Shown here in pieces: positions 36,301 to 48,300 of a stretch of 64,000 nt of DNA. The stretch covers positions 75,116,547 to 75,180,546 of the forward strand of contig JAVGWX010000005.1 of the NCBI GenBank assembly GCA_036924085.1, given 5' to 3'. Within the stretch, counting starts at the first letter, position 1, and each line of letters opens with the position of its first letter. The stretch is from Ariolimax columbianus. Lineage: Eukaryota > Mollusca > Gastropoda > Stylommatophora > Arionidae. The position numbers and the translations under genes were made by a program. The notes beneath the pieces are model-generated. The model made no database searches, was not told the origin of the DNA, and saw nothing but the letters and a program-made list of their open reading frames with translations.

Positions 36301-39300
36301 TGTTGATGTAAATGTCTGGGCACATTAATAACTTTAGAGAGGAGATACAAATCTGATTACAGTAAGTTGTTGATGTAAATGTCTGGGCACATTAATAACT
36401 TTAGAGGGGAGATACACATCTGATTACAATAAGTTGTTGATGTAAATGTCTTAGCATACTAATAACTTTAGAGGGGAGATACATATCTGATTACAATAAG
36501 TTGTTGATGTATATCATGCTCATCACTAACCATGCCACAGTAGCCGAGGAAGAAATCCAAGTAGGAATGGAGAAAAAGGATCTTAAAGACATTGCAACCA
36601 AGTTTGTGATACAAACACAGCATGTCCTCAACCAGTTCTTTGTAGTTTTCTGCCCTGACATTCCCATAGAAGTTAGTTGAGACCAGATGAAAAAGCATTC
36701 TCAAGTCACCCTCAAGCAGTTTGCCTAGCATATCGTCTTCAAAGAGTTGGTGAGTCTGATGGGTCGACAAAAAAATTCCAACTTCAATATTCGTTTGAAT
36801 CGAAGGAACTTGTCAGCTTGAAAACTGATCCAGTACGGTCTATGACTTTTATAAAATTTCTCATCACACTAAGTAGCAGGATTTTGGGTATTTCTGCCAG
36901 TGCTTAGTGTTGCACATTCTTGTCTTTGACCTTCATAGATTTTTTTTTGGAACCAGTCTCCATTCATGTAGTGCAAAGTCTTTGCTTGGCTGTCCAATTT
37001 GCATAGGAAACAGCAATATTTTGTATAACCCAGCTGCAGAGCCACAACCTTCATCACAACAGAGATGGCAGACATACTTGCTGCATTGAAGGTCAAGAGC
37101 TATTTTAGGTCATCGTGTGTTTTTCATGTACACATTATATCTGACTGGAATGGATGGAAGCTAGTTGCCATTATGCAGCAACACCGCCTTGAGACTCAAT
37201 TTAGAGGAGTCTATGAATTGTCACCGTTCTTGTGAGTCATGTTTGATTCTTAGGGCATTCACCATGACATGAACATCAGAGTAGAACACACAATATTCTT
37301 CTTTTCTGAGGTAAGAAATGATCACGATGGCTGCGAAATGAAATGATTGTTTTTTTTACCCTAGAAGATTTCAATTTGTCTTGATCAAAGGCTTAAATCT
37401 TGGTCAAGGGTTTGGCCTTGGACAGCCCTAGATTGCAAACAAGATCGTTCAGTTCTGGTTTGTGAGAATATGTGGTGCAGATAACACACAGTGACAGATG
37501 TATGACGTTGCTTTGGCTCGACCGTCATAGTCTAAATTGATGGAAAATTCATTTTAAGACTCAGAAACAAGATGCGGAACTGATCAGAGAGCAGATTGTA
37601 TATTCAGTACACTATTGTCAACTTCTTTTTCTTGGTGATGTCCGAAGAGGTAGTTGAGACCATGCAGAAGTGACAGTCATTCGTGTGATTGCTTGGCTCT
37701 CTCCACATCAAATCAGCGACTTCATATGATTTCTTGCACACATACTGCAGCATATGTGTGCATCCCAAATAAAGGCCATGTGCCATTTTCACTATTGGGG
37801 TGGATGACCCTTACTTGGCTTGCACTTGCAAATTTAACTTCCCTGCAAATATAACAAACATTATCTGCACTGTTAACACAGCTGCAAGGTATCAATACTG
37901 CTGGTTTTAAACTGCAGGGATCATTAGTGTTGGACACATGGGAGTCACTCAAATGACTTGCTAACTCTACGAGACTTGACTTACAACTAATGACTGCATG
38001 GATGTAGTCTGTGATCATAATGCTGCTATAATATAACTCAACTACAGTGCATCAGAAAATGATACACTTCTGTCGGAGGTGATGGTGGACTAATGCAACA
38101 ATATGGGGATAGAAATACAGCATGGTGAATGGTTACCTATCTACTCAATATAAACCTAGTCTATACATCAAAATAAATTTTCTTCTAAATAAAAGGTAAA
38201 TGACAAATATTGTTATTTTCATGCAAAGATTGATATTTTAAATGTCTAAGGTAATTTGTATGTTGTCCAGTGTAATTATAGATGAAAGATATAACTCTTA
38301 TTAAAACAAGCCTATTGATGTAAACATATGTGCACAACTCTGAAAATGGAAGGCATTCAATGCTACATTTACCTTTTACTGGAAGTGATAATGATTTCAA
38401 AGTCTTCTATTGCCAGTAACGTCATATTAAAGTGAGTTATGGACAATGTATAAAGAAACAAGAATACAATTTTAAGAAGAAATGTGGTTTACAGAAGAAT
38501 GTTAAAATTCCATGATAAATAAAGTAGCTAATGTTATTGTGCACAAATGCACATTATTATAAATATCATGGCGTGGGGGGAATGTTATATAGCAGGAGGT
38601 TTGTGTCACTCTGTGACAGTAAAAATTTGTTGATATAAATGGACAGAATATGCGTCAAGAGAGTAAACAACATTATTTGGCACAGGAAGTTGAAATCCAT
38701 AATTACCAGGATATCCATAATTACCAGAAACGGTTGGCATTGTACATGATGGTGGTGTTTATTGTTTAAAAATTTTAGACTTTGCATGCTTTTGTTCAGT
38801 ATTTGTTTTGTTTAGTCAAGTTTAATATTTAAAATACATTATATTCATTATTTATCATATGTAAGCCATTAAATAAATAAACAATGTTCTGTTTTGTCAG
38901 CATGAGTGGAATATGAAACTGGATTCAAGAGCAGAAATCTTCCAGAATCTGAACTTTGCATTAGGTAATTGAGAATTTGTTTGATTTTGTAATACACATG
39001 AGGGTACTTCAAATTAAAATTTGATTAATCTTAATTGCGTTTGATATAAATTCCCCAGCACATTTAAAGTGCATGAATTCTTTTAGAAAATGTCTTTTGG
39101 TCGCATATGTGGCCATTTTCCACGTAGTTTCAATTCTGAAGTCAGCTGCTGTGACACCCACCTTGCAGACACATTGCTGAACTAGAACACATTATGGATG
39201 ATGTGGTTTGCTGAACCTTGACTGATGTCCAGAATTGTTACCACATGGTGTTCAATTTCTGCAATCGAGAACAGTCAGTCACAGAACACACGCCATTTGG

Positions 39301-42300
39301 AACATCTGCAATACACTTGGCCTTGACGTTCAACAGCACAAGTAGTAGAACAAAGGTGCTTTTATTTTGCTATATAACGGATGAATAGAAAAAAAAAGAA
39401 GCCAATACAAATTCATAGAGATAGGAAGCGACCACTACCTAGTTAAAATAAAGAGAGAAATTGAAAAACACTATCCAGCCAGGCAACACCCATCAGCAAG
39501 CATGAAACATAATACACGAGGAGAAAATAAAATTAAGGCTTACAAACTACGAGAACCAGATGTTAAGAGGAGATACCAAGGGCTCATAACAACAGCAATA
39601 GAAAGGAAAGAGGAATCTGAAGAAGATATGGAAATGCTTTGGGTAAAATTCAAAGACATTCTCAAAGAGGCTGCAGCAGAGGCATGTGGTCAAACCAAAG
39701 AAGGGTGGAAGAGAAAGAGTACACCATGGTGGACAGAAGAAGTGAAAACAATAATACGAGAAAAGAAAAAGGCATGGAAGCAATACCTAGGAGCTAGGAA
39801 TACAGAAGAACAAACAAAGAAATATAAATAATATGTAAATTTTAGAATAGAAGCAAAGAAGACTGTGCTCAAGGCCAAACAGAAATCCTGGGAAGAATTT
39901 GGAGAGAAACTGGAAAATAATGCTGGAGAAAACCAGAAACTGTTCTACAGGACCTTAAAGAACATGAGGAAGGAAAAGGAATGCCCCCTGAAATTTGTTA
40001 AAGATAAACAAGGTGCACTGTTGACTGCCCCACAAGAGGTAATGAACAGATGGAAAGAATATTTCTTGGAGTGGAGGAAAACCAAGCTCTGGAAGTAACA
40101 GTCCCAATTCAAGAAGAGGGAGCCATGGAGGGAAACGATAATATCACAATGGAAGAACTAAAGGCAGCATTGGAGAAAATTAAGATTGGTAAAGCAGCAG
40201 GACATGATGGTATAACACCAGAAATGGTTAAATACATGGGAGCGGCAGGAGAGATGCTATTCATGAAGATTCTCAAGGCAGCTTGGCGCCACAAGAAGAT
40301 ACCAAGAGACTGGGAGGTTGCAATAATAATACCAATATTTAAAAAGGGCGACAATCGACAATGTGAAAATCACAGAGGTATTTTCCTTCTCAGTGTCCCC
40401 GGGAAAGTCTACTCTAGGATTCTAGAACAGCGATTAAGAGGTCTAGCATAGCCAAATATGGATGAAACTCAATGTGGGTTTAGGGCAAACAGAAGTACTC
40501 AAGACCTTATCTTTACACTCAGACAGCTAAGTGAAAAGGCTATTGAATACGATAAAGAGATGCATCTCTGCTTTTTGGATTTGGAGAAAGCATTTGATAA
40601 AGTTCCTTGGGACAAACTCTGGGAGTGCCTGACAAGGAAGAACATCCCAGGACCCATGATCTCTGCCATACAGAGTTTCTATAAAACATGCAGAAATTAT
40701 GTGTGGACATTAAATCAAAAGTCAGGAGAGTTCAAGACCACTAGAGGAGAACGACAGGGGGACATTCTATCACCGTACCTTTTCATACTCCTCATGGATG
40801 AAGTCATCAAAGCCTGCAAGGAACGGACAAAAAAGTATGAAGTAGGGTACTGGAAGATGAGACCAAGTTACATATCGGAACTAGCATTTGCAGACGATGT
40901 GGCCCTGATCACGAAAACCGAAGCACATCTCCAGATCAACTTGCAGGTCTGGGAAGAAGAGTTGAAGAAGAGAGGAATGCACATCAGCAACTCCAAAACA
41001 AATACATGGTGATCGCCAGAGATGAAAAGAGACATCAGATAACCCTGGGAACACGAGCACTGGAGCAGGTCAGCAACTTTAAATATCTAGGAGTGGTAAT
41101 AGACAGCATGGGAGGAATCAAAGAGGAGTTAACTGCACGAAGGGCAGCAGCAGGTAGACTGTTCCATGCAATAAACAGAGGTTTCCTCAGCAGAAGAGAA
41201 ATAAACAGGAAAACAAAGATGGATGTATACTGCTCGACCTATGTGCCTGTCCTGACATATGAATGTGAGTCATGGGCAATGACTACAGCCCAAGAAAGGC
41301 AATTACAAACAAACTTCAGAAATGAGGTACCTAAGAAAGGCGGTTCAGGTGACGAAAAGGGGCAAGATCCGTAACCAGACAATACGTAGCAATCTTGAAG
41401 TTCAACCCCTGCAGACACAAGTGGAGCAGTCCCAACTGCAGTGGTTTGGCCATGTCTGTAGAATGGAAGAAGATCGGATACCAAAGCGGTCATGGGAGAT
41501 CAAAAGTCAAGGACGCAGACCCCGAGGACGTCCCAAAGTACGTTGGGAAGACAACATACGACAGTCCCTAAGTTATAGAGGGATGGATTGGAAAGAGGCC
41601 AGGAAAAAGACGGCAGATAGAGCAGTGTGGCGTTCTCTTTGGCAAACCTCTACACCTCACGGTAGAAGAGGAGCGACTAAGTAAGTAATTTAGGTTTCAG
41701 GGCAAACCAATGTTGGTATCCAATAATCTGATAAACAGTTTTGGTGTCAGGGCTAACATATTTGGTATCAAATAGTCTAATAAACAGTTTATGTGTCAGG
41801 GCTAACCGAGGTTGGCATCCAATAGTATAGATCATGTTGCTCTAGAGACTGTCCTTTGCAAAACTAAACAGGTCTAGCAAGACAATGCAATATAATTCAC
41901 ACTTGATTAGAATAACAAACCATTCTACCACGCTGTTGTGGAGCATACTAAATAGATTGATTTGGTTAGATTGTTGACATGTTTCCATTGAAAAAGAACA
42001 CAGGTTTCACATATAATGAATTATTCAATATTCTTTCAGGGGAAATTGTTCTGAAATACAAGGGCTCACACAGTTACCTGTACAACATTAAAACTGGGAC
42101 ATCCCCCATTGTCATTCATGGGAATGGCCCCATCAAGGTATGCTTAGTATATTATTTCTCTTTTTCCCTTAGCCCTCATTGAGCGATTAGATTTAGCCAG
42201 CTATTGCAGACCTGTCAACTTCACCAGATGGATTAAAAATCCATACATCTGAACAGCGAAAACCAAATTAGGAGAAAGAAATAATACACACAAAATATGT

Positions 42301-45300
42301 CGTCATTATTCACCTTTGTATTCCAATGGGTATCATAGGCCACCACTGCAGCTGGTCCTTTTTTGTTTAATGAAAGCCCATTTTCAAACATTTGCAATCA
42401 TTCACCTTTTATCTCCAATGTGAAGTGTAGGTTTTAACAGAATCTGGTCACTTTATAGGAATCTCTGTATCAAAGTTTTTTGCAGTAGATAGGTAGCCAA
42501 CATACATAGTCAGGATGAGTGGATTCCTATGCTGTATGCAGAGAGGATGATGTGTTTCTGATTTTACCTAACAGGTGATGTGTTGCCGGCTGCCGGGGCA
42601 GATCCATAATGGAGATGGTCGCTAACCATTTTTTTATGTTCATGGCCTGCTTTAAGAATTGATGGAGAGTGACATCCTCGGCAAGGCAGGCCACATGTCC
42701 AAATAGGGTCAAACGGTTTAGCATGACCTGGTCACACCAGTGGATTGCAAGAATACGCATATGAAAGGCTTCAATGCGCTTATTTATAATCACCCTGGAG
42801 TGTAGTCCAAGTTTGGAAACAATATAATAGTATATGGAAGACATAAGTTATGTAAATCAGTAGCTTGGGTTTCAGTGATAGCATCTGCTAGTTCTAGATT
42901 CGATGCAGGGTGTTCATAGAAGCATCAGCCAGGCCAGCTCTTTAAATGATGTTCGGATGACTACGTGCACCAAGTTTTGTTTGCTGACCAGCTAAATAAA
43001 ATCCTCATCAACAATAATTCCTGTTGTTGTGGGGTTGCAAAAATGTTATGTGGAAGCCTAATTTAGAGACAAGATATTTTAGGTACTTCAAGCATTTAAA
43101 AAAAAAATTTCCTGAGGAGGAGCCTGGTATGACTGCTTTGCATAATCACCTGTCCGATGGTGGCTCCTGGGTTGTGCGTCTTCAGATGACAGATCCAATT
43201 TATGTTTTTTTAATTTTTTTTTTGCATTGCACCCTATTTTCTATTCCTCAAGGTGGTGTACGTTGCACTATGTTTTTATTTTGAATCTGTCGGCTCAGTG
43301 CATCCGACTTCAGCATGCATTTTATATAAGGGTCTGCTTCCTCCTGCATTTTCGAAGGGTTTGCTTCCCCTGATGCTGATGGGGAGTGAACCCAACACCT
43401 TCGGATTGTGAGCAGTGTCACTTAACCACTAGCCCACATCGTCCCCAATTTATAGTTCATAGTGTGGCAGAACAATGTCGGGGTGAGTGTACATCCCTGT
43501 CAGATGCCGAATGGTGTAGAGAACCTGTCTGAGAGATTGTGGTCCAGATGGACTCTTGCTCCAGTGTTGCAATGTAGCTGCTCAAATAGCCACTGTGGGA
43601 TGCTGAGAACTCTCACTAATTTCAATGCAATCCACAAGACATATCTGTTTATGGAGTCAAAGGCAGCCTTGAGGTTGGCTTATGTGATGTAGATGTGGTG
43701 GTTGAATTCTGAGTGTACTTCATGAGCAGGCAAAGAGTAAGAATAGCACCAATGGTGAAAGGGCAGAGTGTTGGGAGCGCTGACTTCTTTTCAACAAAGG
43801 CTGGATGTGGTAGAGAAGTATGTGGACAAAGACTTTTCCAGGGACGATAATAATGGCAATGTGTTTTTACATGCTGAAATTGCCAGACCAAGGCACAACC
43901 TTCTTTTGTCATCTTTTACGACCGTCTTTGAAAGGTGGCAGTGATCCTATTCTTTTTATCTAGGGAATAACTTGGGTTTATACATACATATAAATATGTG
44001 TGCATGTATATTATTAACCTTCATGATACTGCATTATTTTCCAGTGCGTCACATTTTTTTTAGGGTTGTTGACTTTGAGAGCCTGTAACTTTTTTGATTT
44101 GATGGTCTATTGATACGATTTGTTAGTGAGTAGAGAAATAAATGAATAAAGAATGTGTTGATGTTATTTTTTGTTGTTGTGTGTGCTAGTTTCTGAGATA
44201 CAAGAAGATGAAGGTGATAGTGTTGAAAAATAGCACAAAGATATAGACTCGCCCACTTTCGGCGTCCTTGGTTGAAATAAAACAATTCTCCCCAAAACAA
44301 ACTATTGATGATTTTCCAAAATGCCCATATCTGTCACGTTTGATAATAAATATTATTATTTTATCTATATAAGCAAACTAAATAGATTTACCTTAGAAAA
44401 AAAATCAGTTACAGAAACTTAACTTCACTATTCTCAATAATGGGTGAATCTTCAAATTCAAGCTAAAAACATAAATCGTTTCCAAAAGTAAAAAACGCCA
44501 TTATTTGTATATAACCATAAGGACAGAAGTCAGAGCTCTCTACAATCAAAAGAGCAGTATTTTCATACTGTTTCTACCTAGCCGTATGAATATATTTGAT
44601 TAGAACAGCCGTCACTATGCAACACATTCGTAAGGCAATTTGGGTCTACCTTAGTTTTGCGATTTTTGTGACATCAGTCGATTTGAATCGACCTTCGTGT
44701 GGTAAAGGTTAACATAAAATGGAAAGCAAATTAACACAGTAGGTCCTCATTATCTGTTAATTTGTCAAAAAAATACGAATGATGACGTTTTGGATAATTC
44801 TTTTGTTACAAAAGTGAGGACTTTTTTCACTACTGAACTTTGTCATTTGTCATTGACGAGTTTATTACAAAACTAAAGTATGTAAAACAACATTGGTAGA
44901 TAACTCTTGCTAGGTGTGTTGCTTGTAGATATTAAATGATATTTCCATTGCAAATTAAATGTAGGTAACTTCATACTTCGTTCTGGTGTCAAATGATTAG
45001 CTTTGTAGCTTTATCGTGAAAAGTCATAAAAGTAGAGTAAATTTAATTTTTACAGTTTCAACTGAGACAGCGTTTGAACTTTTATCACTCCCTGCGTGAA
45101 ACGAGAAATATAAAATGACAAATGAGAACTCTGATAAAGAAATAGCGATGTTAATTGTGAATAAAAAATAAGCCAAATGACAGAAAGTGAAAGCTACAGG
45201 GTAGGTATAAAGGTCTTCTGTATTGTCTGGTGACAACAGAAATATAATGTGATTATTCTAGTCTGTTCATCTGTCATCATTTTCACAGCCTGAGTTTTAC

Positions 45301-48300
45301 CGCTTGGCTAACTATCTAGCTGATGGATGGACGGTCAGTACAGGCTGCTTGACGTGCCAAGAGGACCTATTGGATCTGGCATCTCTAAAGGCAAGTAATG
45401 TTTTTAATCCTGATTCCCAAATTGGATACACTCATATCCATCCAATTATGTCATTAACCATCATGCAGAAGTGCAATCGTCTACCATGTGCCATCTGTGG
45501 GGTCATTGTTACATTTAATATATGATTCTGTAGTACTGTAGCGTTTCTTTCAGAAATGGTGGGGGTAATGGGCTGGCTGAAGGAGAATGAGAAGGTGTAT
45601 GTACAGGGGGGGGGGGGGGGGAATTTCCTTGCGTTGCTATATTTTATCTTCTGCCATTTTAAAGGCTTACAAGAGATTATGCACGTTATTTGTTATTTAA
45701 ATTTAGGTTGGCGGGAGGAAATGTATAGGTCGGAACTATTATTCTAACTATGAACATACATTTTTAAATATTTCCTATTAATTAGAAATTTATTGAAATA
45801 TGTAATTTGACACAGTTACACAATTTCATGCTACTTTTTTTGAATAGCCAAACAATCAGCAGAACTATGTTCCACAACTGTAAGGGACAGATTATCAGAA
45901 GGGAAATTTTAATGGATTTTAAAAATTGTTTTAAAATAACCAAATGGATATGTGAGAACAAGAAAGTGCACAGCAACATGGATACAAATATTTACACAAT
46001 TTGATATAACCATATACTTTAGTGGAAAACATCTGTACAAAAACAATATATGGTTGTACAATGAAGGAAATGCAAAAACATGTACAGATTGTGGGTAACT
46101 CGCATTGACATTTATGCACATGAATAATTATTGATGGAACCCTGTTTTTTAAGTATATATTCCCACCCACAGGAAGAAGATTATCCAACAGTGCTGATTG
46201 GATTATTTGTGGAATTTGCGACTCCTTTCATCAGAGAGTTTTTCCAAAGAGTGTCAGCCCTTGATTACCCTAAACATAAGATTGATGTCTATATTTACAA
46301 CAATGTATGTACCCAGTGAATGTTTTGTGTGGATTTTTATTTTGCAGTAAAGTAATTTTGCTATTATCTTTAGAGCTCTTGTAATTCTGTTTGCAGAAGA
46401 TTGACATTTCTCCTGTGTAGATACAGGAGCTCCTCAGCTCCTCATTTTAGAGGAAATATAGGGCCACTGCATCATACTGTGCGTGTTGTAGCTGGCAAAT
46501 AATAAAGAGTTGTGTGTGGGGCTGGCAACGTCATCATGTCAATGAAAGTGTTGCATCCAAAAGCAAGAACTTGCCTACCTAGTTCTGAGCATTCCCACAC
46601 AGATCTCCAAATGTTTACAATAGTCAGCATTCCACAAGAAGCTTTGAACAGTAGTATTTTTTTAACAGTTGTACCATGGCACAGTAGGTTATAAGAGTGT
46701 CTGTGTAGCAGAGTGGTAGGGTACTCGCTTCTCATGGCAAAGGTTCTTGACGGGCTTTATCTCGGTTATCGATGCTCTCCAGTCAACCCAGCTTTAAACG
46801 GGTACCTGGCTGACTGAAAGGGAAGGAAAGGCAACAAGGAAGGTAAATGGCCAACTTAGGCTCATAAAAAGCAGAGACATAGTGCAGTGAAGTCTCTAAT
46901 GCTTCATCCCTGACAGCAGTGTTTGCTGTGGGGCTACCTTTACCTTTAGGGGCTATAAGGGATCACAGAAATGTTATAAAATGAATATTGAAAATGCAGT
47001 GAATGAGTTGGCAGAAAGACCCTATTCCGCCTACAAGCGATGGCCCTGGAAACAAGCTGAACTTGCGTAGTGTGACTAAGAGAATAAGGATCGTAGCGGG
47101 AAGGCAAATCTAGTACCCAAAAACCAGCTTAACCATTCAATCCCAGCTGATCAACCCATTCAATCCCAGCTGATCAACCCATTCAATCCCAGCTGATCAG
47201 AAAAACTCACAACTGAATTCCCAAGGGGAATAATTCCACAAAAATTAGACGTACCTGTGCAATAAAATGAATACAAAATACAATTTTAAATTTATTTGTT
47301 TGATTCAAACTCCAGTTTACAGATAAATGGAAGAGGTGCTGATCTGTACACATGTATTTTGTGAGTGTCATGTATGTTGGATTCGAAAAATTAAACAAGT
47401 GGAAAAAGAAAATGTGTAAATATAAAATGTCAGTTTCACTCTTGTCAATTTTGTTGCAGATAAATGTCCAAATGAAAAGCTGCAAAGCAATATCCCTTGG
47501 TTCATTGCAACTAGTCCATCTTTCATCTTGTTTGACTTTCCAGTATACATCTCAAAGTTATAGAGGTATTCAGTATGAGGATCTGCGGCATTCAATTTTA
47601 ATTCCTCATGGACAGGGTTTTGTTTTTTACACATTGCTTGAACTGGAGTCTTCCTGTAAAAGCAACCATGGCTTCATTAATACTAATATCCTGTTCAGGC
47701 CTCATTAGTTCTCTGGACTTGGCTAGAGTAAGATCAAATAGAGGTCTAATCTTAAAAATTGTGTCATGTCCATCTTGTACTCGTGGAATGAATTTTGAAT
47801 TATCATTGAGGTGCAAATATTTGCTGATACTTTCAAACCTATTTCTTGACATTACACTTGACACTGCAGGCACATTCAACAGTTCATCAGTAGACCAAAA
47901 CATTCTGTAGGAGGGTAATTGATGAACGCCAAACATATAGTTGACATAAAGAAAGCCCTTCATGTTATCAGGAGAAACAGGATTCCATAAAGGATCTGGT
48001 TTTTCTAAAATTCTGATGCAGGCATATGCGATGGTTTGCTCTGCCCAGTACTCAAAAAAAGGTCTGAGGTAGAAATAATGAAAGGTAACCACTAGTGACG
48101 CCAGCGTTGCTACTTTCATCTTCTAAATCCTGAACTTATTCCTCATCAACGTCCGATTCGTTCTCATTCTCTGCCACTCCATCAACAAATTTTCCGTCAC
48201 CATCGTCTGACTCATCTCCAGTCTGCACCAAGTTGTGAAGAAAATTGAAGGCCATATTTAAAAAATAGAGGCTCGAATACCACACGTGATAGAAACAATC

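Noticed and set aside
41979..42182. 67-codon ORF overlapping PLOD exon 8
   Set aside because: Frame is PLOD only between the acceptor and donor; the extra ends are intron sequence.
46131..46319. ORF starting with ATG upstream of PLOD exon 10
   Set aside because: The ATG is intronic; conserved sequence begins exactly at the AG acceptor at 46172.
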